DNA from: Balanoglossus misakiensis
Taxonomy: Eukaryota > Hemichordata
Length of the DNA: 64,000 nt
Assembly (NCBI GenBank): GCA_040954595.2
Contig: CM082578.2
Location: forward strand, 5,332,001-5,396,000
Direction: 5' to 3'
Numbering within the stretch: position 1 is the first letter of the stretch; each line of letters opens with the position of its first letter. Below, one piece after another: positions 24,101-37,360 of the stretch. A program made the position numbers and the translations under genes. The notes under the pieces are model-generated. The model was given only the letters and a program-made list of their open reading frames with translations, was not told where the DNA came from and did not search any database.

Positions 24101-27100
24101 TTACGTCCAATTTCTTGGAAGTCGAGGAATTTTCATTAAATTCCATAGCTTTGAAAGACAACACCATAGCGTGGTCGGTCACAGACTCACTGTCGTCAGC
24201 TTGAGACCTTTTGCCGATTTTCCTCCACGGGTTTCACATACTGATCTCGTTAATCGAACCGTTCTTTCAGATTGACATGCCTTCTATGAGCTCGGTCCGC
24301 GTTGTAACAGCTAGCACTTATATAAATGTGTACCTTGATGTACCTGGCGCCGATTTTGATCTCTCGGACGGTTTGTGTGGAACATTTGACCACGATAAGA
24401 GCAACGATTACAGGAAAAGCGATGGTACAACTTTGGCGTATACCGGACGTCGACCAGATGAATTCAGTGAAAGTTGGAGGTACATATGACATACTACTTT
24501 ACATATTTAAATCGTTCCAGTGGTACTGCCATGGAAAATGAAATGCCTTGTTGGGAATGGTCTGCGTTTAGAAAACAAATTGTATGGTTCAATATATTGT
24601 GAGAGTTATGCAGTCTTTCTTCCGGGCAGGTAGCATGAGAGGTGTGCTGGTGACCTCTTGGAATTCCACATACATACTGAGGGTCAGTGCAAACATTGTC
24701 GTACGTGAAGTCGTTCCATGGTGACCTCTTTTATCTATTGGAGGATGGCAGTAGCCTAAATATTCCAATTGGTTCATTAATTGCTTTATGTGCCCTGGTT
24801 TCGTCAAACAAACAAACAAACAAACAAACAACGTAAACCACCATCGGAAAATGATCACTATCAATGTGTCACCTTCCCAGTGTGCAGTATAAGATACGTG
24901 TGGATTTATTTTCAGGATTCCTTCTGGAGAAAGTTTGTTTGACAAACAGCTAGACGACTTAAGGATACTACAACAGGATACAGTGTACTGCGACTGCCTG
25001 GGCCAGGAATACAGTTGCTATGAAAATATGCAGGAAATCCTTGATTACTCTGATTATGAAGAAGGGTGGACCGATATTACAGACGAAATTGATGGGCAAA
25101 CTATCACTGGCAAGTAAGTGGGCTGTAAGCTTTTCCTAATAATGTTTGTCCTGAAATAAGGTGGTACATGTTGTCATTTGTACGATTCAAAAATATTACC
25201 CGCGTGTCAAAACACGAACCCTTTCACTATCAATGCCGCAGTACAGTATTTTGACTTTAATTATTTTAACATGAGGCTTGCAATGTAACCCTTGACCTCG
25301 TCTTTCCAGACGTCCAAGAAGGCAAGTTCAATTGCATAGAAGAGTTCGTCAGTACAGTGCCATGGACGGTCATGATTTCGCCCCAGCAATACTGACGTGG
25401 CCAACACCTAGTGGTAGAACCGAGCAACAAGCACGTGACATGTGTGAATCGGCAGTTCTCAACTCAACTGCTACCGAAGCATGCGCAGAAGTTCCGGGCG
25501 TTGATTTATTTATTGGCGTCGAAAGCTGTGTTGAAGACATCGGGGTAATGTATTATGCAATATAATGTTTTGTGTGTTCATTTTTTGGAAAAAAGAGAAG
25601 GCGTCAGATCTTAGCAAAATTACTTCAGAAGTAATGTGTGAGCATTGAGGTATAACTTTTACATTTGACCATGTTCAGAGTTTAAAGTAGCGTGGAAATA
25701 TTATCCCATCCCATGTACTATAATGAAATGTATGGTGGTTGGGTTCCAAATCCGTAAAAATCTAATTCTGGTGTTGTATATAACACTATACATACCCTGA
25801 CATTCACAGGTATCGGACAGTCTAATGTTTTTAAATGACGCAGTGTCGTTAATGGAAAACCAATGCGTTGATCTGGCAATGAAAAACCTTTCCCTATACA
25901 CAACAGGTAAATAATGGAAATTTCTCATTTTATTTTGTGTTACTATCATCCGAAACTGCGGGCCTTGTGGATTTTTTCCACAACCCACCTCTACAAAGAA
26001 AACGTTGGTGGCTGCTTGATGTGGTTTGCGGCGCAATGTGTAGTTCAAAGTTTGTTGAAGTGATAGTCAGACGTGTGACCCTTATTAAACGAAACGGTAT
26101 AGCAGCCGAGCCCTTTACCGTGACTCCAACATGAATGCACTAGGAGTCGTCATCAACATTTGGACGTAAACAGAATACCGTTTATTCAAACTAATCTTAC
26201 AAGTATTACTTTCTCGTAACCCAGATGCAAATGGTACTGTTATCGGCCCACCGTCGTTTGTATTCGAGGTGATCTGTCCATCACAGTGCAGCGGCCAGGG
26301 TCTGTGCGTCAACGGAACGTGTGAATGTTATCAAGGTACGTCTTCACTACCTAATGATGATCAGCTATATTTCTTCACCCATTTTATGATAAATTGCATT
26401 GTCAATTCTTGCTACCTTAAGTAAGTTTTCACTTCGTGCTGTAGGGGTTCAAATAACATGATTATATGATTCTTGGTGAAAGGTCGACAATTCACTGCAG
26501 TAAAAATTTTAAAATATGTTAACTGTATTTCATGACTTTCATTGGCCAAAAGTTTATGTCTTTGTAGTTAGCATATTATCCTCATTGAACTTTTTTTCAA
26601 ATGTTACTATTTTTTCTGTTAAAAAGTTTAAGAATGACACAGTATCACTATAACTTATGGCAAAAATCGGCCATTTTGAAATCGTGTCGACCATAAGATT
26701 TTCATCACTCACCTAGGCAGCAAAAACCTACATGAGCGAGAATTGGGAATAGCATTTTCGTGGTATCTACAGCAACCGAAATATTCACCGATTACCTAAA
26801 AGAGTTCGTGCTCTTTCTTGTCAGGATTTGACGGAGCTGATTGTTCCATCGACACCACAAGACCCCCTAACCTTTGGTACATCAACGACGCCGAAGAGCA
26901 CGCCCTCTGTGACATCAGAGAAGAGCCGTGCCAGCATATCAGCGTCATTGGTGACAATTTCCTGAATTCGGATGGTTTAATCTGCCTCTACAGCGAAACC
27001 CAAGATCCCCTTCCCACTGAATCTTACTTCGCAACATTTCGAGAAGTTATTTGCTCACTGGAGAATCCATTGGTAGTTCCCGGAGATCCTGACGTCACTG

Positions 27101-28589
27101 AAGGGGTCACAGTTCAGACCATTGAGATGTTCGTTAGTAACGACAACGGGATTACCTCCAGTAATGGATTGCTATTGACAACGTATGACTCTAAATGTCA
27201 ATATTGTAATGAAACATTTTACTGTGAGCTTAAGGTATGTTATTATATATTTTTTAATTTCTTTTGCATATTTGCATGTATTATAATATGTCAATAGTTG
27301 GTTAATGTTTGTACCGTCAAGGACATGTTAATAAATATGATAATGACGTTGCGATGGATTAAATTTAAATTTTGCCTTGAAACGATAATCATTATAGTAT
27401 TTTCGTGATCTTCTCCTCCAGTCCGATTCCTGTGAAATAAACGGTCACTGCTTTTCGTCCGGAGAATTCAATCCCAACGACGACACGAAATACTGCAACC
27501 CCAGCGTCAACCAATATGAATGGACAGAAATCGAAGGTAATAGGCCACTTCCCTGGCACCTATATGACGTAACATTCTCGCAGTGACACAGCATATTTAA
27601 TGATGTCATTCATACTTCTTCAAAAAAATCGTTCTTCAAAATATTACTCCCTTCATATGTGCACGATTGTTATTCCAGATCATATGTCTTCACTTGTTTT
27701 TAAATCAAATAATCTCTGCTATGCCCGAGTGCACAAAAGCGAATACAGCTCCTTGGAATAAATACTTGTAAGAATTTCACACATTGTTCATTATCAAACG
27801 ATGTGACGAGATGCCTCCTTCAGCAGCATTCTGATACAATATTCACGTCATAAAAGATGTTTGTCCAAAAATACAGTATTTCATGTCTTTTTTTAAAAAC
27901 CTGTCCAGATCCGAATTCAGGAGACGAAAATTGGGTGATGATACTTGCTTTGACCTTGTGTGGAATAGCTGGTATTATTCTGGCCACAATCCTTATCGTC
28001 GTTGTGTACAAGCACGTGTTCAAAAAGAAGCATTTGGATAACAAGGTTATAAGCTTTTTTTCAGTTTAATGTTGTGCGATATATCGATTATCAATAGTTA
28101 AACAATTCTATGTATGTATGTATGTATGTATGTATGTATGTATGTATGTATGTATGTATGTATGTATGTATGTATGTATGTATGTATGTATGTATGTATG
28201 TATGTATGTATGTATGTATGTACGTATGTACGTATGTACGTATGTACGTACGTATGTATGTATGTATGTATGTATGTATGTATGTATGTATGTATGTATG
28301 TATGTATGTATGTATGTATGTATTTGTTTACTTTTTCCTGTATAATACTCTTGCTCAATTAATTAAAGGAGCAATATTCAATTCCTGTTTTCTGCATTAG
28401 TTTTTGTTGGCATTAAACTTTTATGCGGTTCAACGCCTTTGTTTTCCATTGGATGTGTACCCTATTTATTCATTGGCTTTCGATAAAGAAGGTGCACGTC
28501 TAAAGACAACAGCATTTTATGTCTTCCTTTAGGTGCATCCCAAGCAGTCTTACCAGGAGACCGTTGTTGTTGAGACCAAAGGTATCTAA
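15200..28589 (+). CDS. VWDE-like type I membrane protein: repeats, D8C, vWD, EGF, transmembrane
   Basis: 25 exons: 15200-15318, 16441-16627, 16825-17076, 17740-17868, 18094-18299, 18623-18869, 18967-19230, 20101-20205, 20486-20551, 20685-20899, 21393-21479, 21956-22061, 22268-22467, 22672-22745, 23021-23084, 23466-23663, 24271-24479, 24916-25113, 25310-25544, 25810-25906, 26225-26335, 26825-27234, 27422-27536, 27909-28045, 28533-28589. All are GT-AG, one frame, at least 1362 residues; the N-terminus is missing. Three related repeats (about 30-380; DGPN, YGG-I-Y-YN and R-W-P motifs), uromodulin-type D8C (381-504; WYRF, CGTQYPVW), VWDE-like middle, vWD (about 739-910; GDPHYTTFDAR, GLCGTFD), WPTPSG block, EGF (1104-1130), transmembrane helix (1308-1332), basic stop-transfer and a 30-residue tail ending at TAA 28587. 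Secretory-pathway surface protein, probably adhesive or recognition; ligand unknown. AATAAA at 28825. Confidence 0.87.
15632..16073. mobile_element. 442-bp MITE with 8-bp target duplication
   Basis: Terminal inverted repeats read TAGACTGTCGACAGTCCCTC inward from both ends. TAGATGCC is duplicated at 15624-15631 and 16074-16081. Long subterminal arms rich in GCCGAATCGGGCC-like and GGCCTTACGGCC blocks are also inverted. No coding capacity. The 8-bp duplication suggests a hAT-like origin. It sits in the intron after exon 15200-15318. Confidence 0.85.
17189..17362. mobile_element. Hairpin MITE, about 170 bp
   Basis: Outer inverted repeats pair CTAGCGCCCTCATGCAAC with GTTGCGTGAGGGCGCTAG. Inner repeats pair GAGGCCAACGGGG with CCCCGTTGGCCTC. 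The element is an almost complete hairpin in an intron of the VWDE-like gene. No clear target duplication beyond TATA-like ends. Confidence 0.7.
18347..18416 (+). repeat. Compound (TG)n / (TCCG, TCTG)n microsatellite
   Basis: A TG run passes into GTCC/GTCT tetranucleotides immediately downstream of the donor at 18300. Intronic. Confidence 0.85.
19424..19613. mobile_element. Palindromic MITE, about 185 bp
   Basis: AATAACACATGAT at the left pairs with ATCATGTGTTATT at the right. The arms continue through GAAGCCTGC / GCAGGCTTC and CAATATTGATGATGCC / GGTATCATCAATATTG to the centre near 19521. It can fold into one long hairpin. It lies in the intron that splits the D8C domain. Confidence 0.75.
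26695..26755. repeat. Short dispersed repeat, copy 2
   Basis: Matches 668-735 with a few substitutions. It lies in the intron between the EGF-bearing exons 26225-26335 and 26825-27234. Confidence 0.55.
28110..28323. repeat. (TATG)n tetranucleotide array, about 210 bp
   Basis: A pure TATG/ATGT array, interrupted near 28222-28250 by TACG variants. It lies in the last intron of the VWDE-like gene. The MYVC and HTYI readings on both strands are artefacts. Confidence 0.95.
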
Positions 28590-28824
28590 TCGGATCTTCC
28601 TGTAAAAGGACCCGTCGGTGCAGCGCTGATATAAAGTCGTCTTTGTAAAGAACACCTTTCTTACAAATTAGTTCTTATACAAGAACAGTTCAATCCTTCC
28701 AAGAAAATCAATATTCCGCCTGACAATATTGTCCACTGTCACCAAGATATACATCAGTGTAATTCCGTCCCAACCACTTCTTATACAAGGTTATTTCGTT
28801 GTTTGTATTACTATTTACTAGTAT

Positions 28825-28830
28825 AATAAA
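28825..28830 (+). terminator. Poly(A) signal candidate of the VWDE-like gene
   Basis: AATAAA, 236 bases after the stop codon at 28587-28589, is the first canonical hexamer downstream. Confidence 0.5.
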
Positions 28831-30153
28831 ATACATAGTATTATATCTGACCTATTGATTGTTTGAGTGATCGATTGATCGATTGATTGAATGAATGAAT
28901 GAGTGAGTGAGTGAGTGAGTGAGTGAGTACAACAGTACCTTCATCTTATTTACACTTTCATTTTATGAATCGGTAAACCGTGTCACGGGTCGGAGCTGTG
29001 ATGTGATAGATTTACTGCAAAAGTCCCGCCGTCTATTTATAGATGCAATGGCCTTCATATGACCTTTACTTCCGAGTATTTTTCTTCTGGTCGACACCCA
29101 CTAAACACAGACGACGAACACTGCACTAGTCCTGACCGAGGCATCATAGAGACGCAACCATCGTTACTACGGAATACACACTCTTTTGTCGAATGTAAGT
29201 AGTTTTATTAAATTTAATCCAGATAGATTATTTTAATTTTAGTTTAATTTTAGTTTGGAGTTGGGTCGTGTTATGTATCCATGTGATATCTTTCACGTTT
29301 CAATGACTGTATACATGAAATTTCGTCACATGCTAGTCTTCCTGTTATGTTGTACGTACTGCTGTGCATACTTTATCTGTCAAAACTCATCATGAAGTTG
29401 ATACAGCGCTGTTTGAAATTCTCTGTGTATAAACGATTTGAAAAGGTCGATTCAACAAGGTGGGTGTCTCAGATCTCAATGGGCTTGGATAATCGCCTCT
29501 GCGTGTAATATTTCTCCGTCTATCATTAATTTACTTCTCGTCCATATGAACACATTATATGTATATGACTTGTTTATTAATCTGTTCCACGAAGCGTTGT
29601 TTTTACGTCGATCTTACATGGAATAAATGCGTCATTTTTACTTTCACTTTAGTTTCACTGGAAACTTCGCACGACAATTGGGCAGATTCTGCGTACCAGT
29701 ATTAATAACTCACCCGTGCTCTGTTGGATAATTTCAAGGTCTGTGGAATATCCAAAACGTCTGTTGATCAAAATTCCTTTTGTATCACGTCAACATTTAA
29801 GGGGAACAAATATAGAAATTTAACATAGCTCATCTGTTGGGCGACAATCACTTCCGGGTTCAGCGTTGTTGCAGGTATGCTTCGAATGGTACGGGGTGAT
29901 CGGGTCGATGTGACGACACGCGTTTCAACACAAAGCAGTGGATTGTACGCTAGCTGTCTGTGTTCGTCTGGTTCACCTGGTGAACGTCACAATATACAGC
30001 AGAAGCAATTTTAGAATCGAACTGACTCCAGTTCATAGAGTATCTTATTGGTAAAATTAGCTTGTGGTTAGGCCTATTCAGACTTGTCAAGTCACCATGA
30101 ATGACAGCGCATCGTTTCTAGGGGGTCACTATTCTTTCTCTTTTTTTTTTCAG
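28831..30153. other. Spacer and probable 5' non-coding region of the ZCCHC24-like gene
   Basis: Contains a GATT/GAAT/GAGT microsatellite at 28864-28927. A GT donor-like GAAT|GTAAGTAG near 29192 could end a non-coding first exon for the downstream gene. No coding exon is supported. Confidence 0.4.
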
Positions 30154-31100
<947 letters not shown>

Positions 31101-32358
31101 AGTATCGTTAGAAATTAAATTACTTCACAGTTGAAGACGAGAAATGAAACCCAGCTCTGTTATAAGCCAACAATACACAAGTAACGGGGATCTACATTTT
31201 TCTTAAGCACTGTGGAATCTTCATGATCTTTGGCAAAGACAGTGACATCAAAATATAAATATGAATTGTGTCGTCTACACCGACAAATAAGGTCACTTAC
31301 TACAATACACGCACGTGATCTACCACGTGAATTGATAATTGTAACTATAATTGTATATTGTTGAATTGTACTGTACATAATTGTTCCTGCAAACTTATTC
31401 TGTTGTAAAAGTTCACGTCTTTGTCTGAAGTTTGTCGTTCTATAATCGAACCATGCATGATATGTGTATGTGTAAATATTCGGGGTCAATGGCAAAATTC
31501 GCAATTGAGATTATGTACTGTAATAAACATTTCAAATAAATATTAAGATTTGACCTTTGATAGCTCACGCCTCATTTTCGATTTAATTTCCATTTAAAAT
31601 CATTCTTCATTTTAGCCTCTACTCTCATGAAACGTTAAGCTAGCTGGTTCACAGTTTCAGTATTCGAATCCCGTGACCTTAATAAAGAACTAGAACGTCA
31701 AGCTTCTATTCAGTACCCAAGATTCGAATAGGGAACTAGCACTGGAAGGCGGTACTGTGATTTGAAGGGATTAGAATCACGTATATACCCATTTTTTATA
31801 TTCACTTCATAACGGACCAAGAAAAATTTAAGTCAACATCACTAAACCAATGATCAATTAAATGAACCCCCAGCTTGCCCGGGAAAGGTTCATACAGATA
31901 CAAGGCAGCAATCCTGACTGCTGCGGGGAATGTTTCATTTTCACTTTATTTTAACCAGAAGTCAAAGGCAATGACAACTTGCTATTCAGAAATGTATTGA
32001 GCATTCTATATAAAAGCGGCAGCAAGTGCAGACTCGCGATTTTATGCGGCAGAGCGTTGGAAGGCTGAAAACGGTTACAGGTATGTAGACTGTCGCTGGA
32101 GATGTTTCTGTTAGCAGCGAACGTGTTATGCATCCCTTATTTACTATAAAGCTGAATTTCATATTTTAATGCAACACGCGGTAGTCCCCAACCAGTGCAA
32201 TGGCAGTGCTTTCGAATGAAATTGTGTCTTTGTAACATGTACTAGTAAGCAGCGTCTGATGGCGTTGCTTCGCCGTACACCAAGATAAACGCGTTTTATA
32301 TGTTCCAGGTTTGGAAGAAGGGAAATCCTACAGGTGGTCGGTCGATCGCGTTGTAACA
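31101..32358. other. 3' flank of ZCCHC24-like gene and upstream region of the TREX-like gene
   Basis: No exon is supported. The left part should be the 3' UTR (poly(A) signals at 31522-31540); the right part should hold the TREX-like promoter and 5' UTR. Confidence 0.45.
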
Positions 32359-33822
32359 ATGTCACTGAAACGTAAAGACAGTTCTGAAGACGTAAGTTCT
32401 TTCGTATTTTTTTTATCATCGGTTACTTTATATATTCATCTGGCGTCATCTCACACATTGTTGTAGAAATCTCCAACCCCCCCCCCCCCCCCCAACGCCG
32501 CGCCTGTCTTTGATTTTGAGGACACATGCCCATGGAATAAAACAATCCTTCAACCGAGCAACACCGTTTAATACCAACCACCTATTCTCGAGAATCAAAG
32601 TTCAAGTTTCCGCTCTTGTTGCGGGAAAGTGACCTGTAGTTTATTTTACTACATTTATGCACAGTCACTCAGCGTGTGCACCGTTGCCCGTACACCCAGG
32701 TGTAAAACGAAAGCGACAGTATATATAGGAGTATGCCCAGGCCAGCTATAGCTAGACTGAAGCTGTCTTTTTCAAAATGAAATGTTTCTGTGTTGGGTGT
32801 GCATGTACAACACATTATTTTCGCGAGCAATAAATGTTCGCGAAATACGCGAGAGCCAAAATAGCGTGAAAATAAAAAGTCGCGTAATTTCTTTTGAAGA
32901 TAACGATGCAGTGAATGAAAACCTTAGTAAGAGAACGCGAAAATGAATACTCGCGAAACAGTGGTCTCTCTCGATATCGCGAAAATTTCAACTCGCGAAA
33001 ATAAAGTGTTCGGTATCGATCTAACCAAATTATTGCAATTGTATTTATCCCTCTCTCTGTTTACTGATATTCTAGAAGAAAGTAAACGCATTAGTTTAAA
33101 ATATATTCTCTCGCGTTTAGGGTTGTGAAGATGGAGGAGGTAGGAAGGTACCAAAGCTCGCGGACTTGCCAACGCTGTCTTTTGGAGTACCGCGCATGGG
33201 AGTCTCGCCGCCTATTCAAACGTTCGTGTTCATTGATTTGGAGGCAACGGGATTGCCCGACCCCCCGGGCAACTGGCCCGATATAACCGAGTTGGCCATG
33301 ATCGCTGTCTCACGCGAGGCCGTACGGGGGACCACCGGCAACGGCGACGTTCCCAGAATTCTGGACAAGGTGACGATGTGCCTCGCGCCGAAGAAGGACC
33401 TGTCGTCACACGCGGAAAGGATGAGCGGGCTGACCAAGTCCACGCTGAGCAAACACAAGAAGAAGGCGATGGACACTGACGTGGACGGCGCATTGCGACA
33501 TTTCCTGCGCCGGCAAGAGGCGCCCGTCTGCCTGGTGTCGCACGCGGGCGACCGGTTCGACTTCCCAGTGCTGCGCAACGAGCTGGCCAAAGTCGGCGGC
33601 GTGTGGGACGCCGTCTACACCGCCGATAGTTTGATGTTCTTCCAGGATAACCTGCCGAGGCAGCAGAGGAAGACTCTCCAGTTGCTATGCCAAGAGTACC
33701 TGCAGTTCGAGCCGAACCACACCGCTGAGGGTGACGCCACCGGCCTTTTGAGACTGCTCTCCTTACCGAAGTTCTCGCAGGATTTCCTTGATTGGGCCCA
33801 GAAAAAGAAAAAGACATTTTAG
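32359..33822 (+). CDS. TREX-like DEDDh 3'-5' DNA exonuclease
   Basis: Two coding exons: 32359-32391 (MSLKRKDSSED, donor GAC|GTAAGT) and 33121-33822, phase 0, 244 residues. The acceptor TTTAG at 33116-33120 makes an in-frame stop just before exon 2, so the upstream exon is needed. Exo I is FVFIDLEATGLP (D50, E52), Exo II is SHAGDRFDFPVL (D158), Exo III is NHTAEGD (H211, D216): a complete DEDDh catalytic set. Enzymes of this family degrade single-stranded and mismatched DNA 3' ends; TREX1 removes cytosolic DNA that would trigger innate sensing. Length is close to TREX2 (about 236). There is no TREX1-like C-terminal membrane anchor; it ends in a lysine-rich KKKKTF. In Exo II the usual HN is HA. 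Exon 2 is far more GC-rich than its surroundings. Confidence 0.87.
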
Positions 33823-35030
33823 CCTGACCCCCGCCATAGTCAACTTATCGTCATCTTTCAGAAAACAAACCCACACGACTTTTTCCACATTTGTTCGCAA
33901 TGTTTAACCTGAAGACAATGGAAAATGATGTACACTTGGTATAAAATTAAGCGGGAAAATAGAGAAAAAAATGGATGAAAGCGTCAAAGAGTTTCATGCA
34001 CCACATTTTGAAAGAGAAAGTGTGACGTTCAAAGGGTTGACATGTTTATATTTGGAAAGGGGTAGAAACTCCACTATATCCAGGCTGAATCCATTGGTAT
34101 TGTAATTTAGTTTTCTTCTCGATTTTGTTTTTCCCTTTCTAACTTACACCTCGCATAAACCGGAGTTTGGGTTGTAGAACAGATTATAACCCAAAATATA
34201 TGTAAATACACTTTATAATGTTAATCGCGACTCTATGACAATGCTAGTAATCACTTTTCGCACATGTATACAAGTTATGAGACGGACATATGTGTTGATA
34301 ACATTTTGGCCATGAGTGTCAGTTGAAATGTTTCAGTTCAGACTTCTTTTCTCGGGCGTATTTTATTATATGTACTAGAAAGCTTACAGTAATATGCATT
34401 GACGAATTGTTGAAGATTTTCAAACGAAAGTCTTGATCATTCACCGTGCAAATCCACGCGTGTGTTACTACTGTATGTTACCTTGAAGTCGCGATGTCTA
34501 TTTCTGTAAGTAAGTGAATTGAATACGAGTGTACACACGCCCTCCATCAACCACCTGTTGCGCACGCGCAATGATCCTGGTCCTTTCGCGGAACGCCACT
34601 TCTCGGTACATGTACACTGCAGAGAGGATTTCCGTGGAACTGACCCAATTACTCATGCGAGTCTATAAATAGATACGACATTGTTGAGCACACAATACTG
34701 TATGCTGTACCAGCGTTCGGATGACATGGATGCTTACAGTTAGACTTGCTCCAAGTCTATGGGCTTCATTATGTGTAGGGAACGCGTAGGCCCATATTTG
34801 GCTTTGTCGACGCTACCCGAAACAACAAGCTCAGTCCCAAATTCGATACTCACCTCATTACCAAAAACACGCTCAAGTAAAGCATGCACGCAAAAGTATT
34901 GCAATTATTTATTAAGACAAAAAAACACCGAAAACACAAAAAGTAATGAGATTTAAAAATCGCCAAGCGACTAGTGGGCTAGTCTAGCTTACAGTCAATA
35001 ATAATTAATTACGACAAAACTGATATCGCA
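33823..35030. other. Spacer between the TREX-like gene and the NLR cluster
   Basis: AT-rich, no exon or recognised repeat. Confidence 0.45.
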
Positions 35031-35034
35031 CAGT

Positions 35035-35640
35035 TACTAGAAGTACGTTCAGCAAAGTTATCATGGCTATACCATTCGATCACGGTTACTAGTAACCGTG
35101 ATTCGATCCTGCGCGGTACATTACAAAAGGGATTTTTTTTATAGAAAAGATTGCTTCCATAACGATTGTGAGACTGAATATATTCCTCAGAATTGTTGAT
35201 GCTCACTTTGTTCTGATTGTGACGTTGCACTAAACTGGGATTTCGTTGACATAAACTTGGCGCAACGAATCAGTTGCTTCGCCCAAAAGTACGATTTGCA
35301 TTATTTTTGCCTTTAGCCTAATGTTCTAAATACATGCACACCCATCGCATGAGAATAAAGCGTGAGTTCAAAGTTTACTCGACGTTCTTCACAATGTAGT
35401 TTGACGATAATTAAATGACAATGTAGACGAATGCACGAATCACGACAGTACAAAGGTAAATCTAGTCTGATTATTTTGTATTCATGATTTATTACCTGTC
35501 TCTGTTTAGTTGCTTAGCATTGTGTTTCTCTTCGGGGGAACTGAAGTATGTGACATACGCCCTCTGTTGGCCTGGTTCGCGAATGTAAACAAGACAGGGA
35601 AGCAATGGGACTGCAGAGAACCGCATTTACCTTCAGCCTA
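35035..35640 (+). repeat. Dispersed repeat copy, start of unit 1
   Basis: Same family as 12889-14888 (inverse), 42467-43080 and 50472-51110. Marked by GTGACATACGCCCTCTGTTGG. No coding capacity. Confidence 0.75.
35079..35102. repeat. 24-bp perfect palindrome specific to unit 1
   Basis: ATCACGGTTACT followed directly by its reverse complement, with TTCGAT on both sides. Units 2 and 3 lack it at the equivalent place (near 42517 and 50522). Confidence 0.85.
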
Positions 35641-36423
35641 AAAAATTATAAAAAAAAATATTCGTTCGCCGCTCCTGGAACTAGGTCCAAAAAATCCGAT
35701 GAACAAGAATTTTTTTTTCGCTCTGGCCTTATAATCTTTTAAACGTCACTTCCTGGTAATATCCTTGGCTGGCATATCTCAGGGACTATTTGTGACACAA
35801 ATATGAAATATGCCTTCTGTGGTCAGGAATGGCTGGGCAAAGCGGTGATATCGCCTTTGCGCTCAACACAATGATAGTAACTGATAAAAACTGTCAAAAT
35901 GAATCAATTAATATTGGTTGATGAGAATTTTTCTTGAGTGTTACACAACAACATTTGAAATAGGCCTTCTCTGTTCTGTCGTGGCCAAATGAAGTGGGCA
36001 GCGGGTGATTGCAGAACGTACTGCTTTCTGCAACAGGTGCCGACTCGCAACAGGTGGTTGCATCACTGTCTCTGAAATAGTTCTGTAACATGAATATGTA
36101 TAAGAAATGCTCGATATGAATAAACGTTGCTTACACACCGTATCATTATGCATGTCTGAGAATTTAAGTAATTGTTGTACCATTCTTTGGACAAGTTTCT
36201 CTGCGGGACAGTGTCCAAACATGGAACCACGTCAGATCACCGCTTGAGGGCGTAGTACAGCACACCCAACACAGTTAAAACAGACATGGACGAAATACGC
36301 AGATGGAGGTACTATATAATTGGCAAGCCCGCCCACCAAAATATAATCAGTTCTTGCCATTTGCAAACTGAACCAGCGTACCAAATTTAACTTGAATCCG
36401 TCCAGCCGTTCTTGAGATATCAT

Positions 36424-36483
36424 GCACACAGACAGACAGACAGACAGATACACACACACACATACACTCACACACACACACAC
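36424..36483. repeat. (CAGA)n(CA)n microsatellite of unit 1
   Basis: Its counterparts are 43986-44082 in unit 2 and 52027-52079 in unit 3. Same position in each unit but different length and composition. Confidence 0.9.
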
Positions 36484-37360
36484 AAGTTAACATACACAAG
36501 GCTTTTATTTTTGTATCAAAATTATAGAATTGTAATTTAATGCAAAGTATAATCATTGTGACAACAAACATTTTCAGGTTTCCATGAAATTACAGTACAC
36601 ATGTTCAACATGTAGGCATCCAGTGGTATCAATACATATAATCATACTTGACTCAGTAGCCCAAACCTATGTACTTTTAGAACATGTGTGGCACCAATTA
36701 CAGAAATGTACAAAGCATATAAAACATTTTTGTCATTGCCTCTAAGTAAATAATATAAAACCTGCATCCTAAATAATGTCTTTCATCGTGGCTTTCAAAA
36801 GAAACTATCACCTTGCCTCGCAAAGCAAAAATTGTGCTGTGGGAGGTAAGTACTAATACAAATGAGAAAATTGACTTTCCTGCACATACAATAAGTTTCA
36901 TTCAAAATGTAAATTGTCACAGATATTTTACTGAACATATCTAATGATAAAGAAGAGTCCAAATATATTGACATATATCACATCTGAATGTAGCAATTCT
37001 AATATCAAATGGGAGTACATTGTCATTGAAACTAGTTATTTCATCACATTAACTTATCATATACATTGGAAATATAACAGGGATTCATAAATTTCGGTCT
37101 AGCCATGAAGGTTAAAATGATGTGTTGTTTTGCCATCCTCTTAACAAGTAAACAAGATTATACTTCAACCAAGTTGAAGTATTTGAATCACTTTCAACAA
37201 ATTTAACAGGGTCAATAACATGATTGTTCCTTTTATAGTCAGACAAAAATGGAAATTTTAATGGAGCAGCATTTCATGGTCATGTTATCTTTACCTGAAT
37301 AACCTGTCATCTATACCTACACTGTATATCATTTACTTCTGGGTTCCAGTGGGAATGTAT

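Noticed and set aside
28098-28400. Long frames of MYVC or HTYI repeats on both strands
   Set aside because: They are readings of a (TATG)n microsatellite in several frames at once, with no start context or homology. The same applies to 58904-59483.
33230-33817. 195-residue minus-strand frame over the TREX-like exon
   Set aside because: It is arginine-, proline- and serine-rich, as expected of the antisense of a GC-rich exon, and the plus strand has a complete catalytic motif set.
35894-36222. Possible two-exon gene (CPAEKLVQRMVQQLL and NYFRDSDATTCC readings) repeated in each NLR unit
   Set aside because: Splice-like sites exist, but small indels break the frame in other units (for example near 43704) and no domain is recognised. 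It is better explained as duplicated non-coding sequence.
36232-36571. Cysteine/valine repeat frames ending in a HDISRTAGRIQVKFG reading
   Set aside because: The repetitive part is a CA/GACA microsatellite, and the rest is a short non-coding repeat with stops and no gene context.
36698-36901. Hydrophobic frame MKLIVCAGKSIFSF, also at 44242-44505 and 52243-52503
   Set aside because: It lies in the presumed 3' region of each NLR gene. Single-base indels change its C-terminus between copies, unlike the frame-perfect NLR exons.
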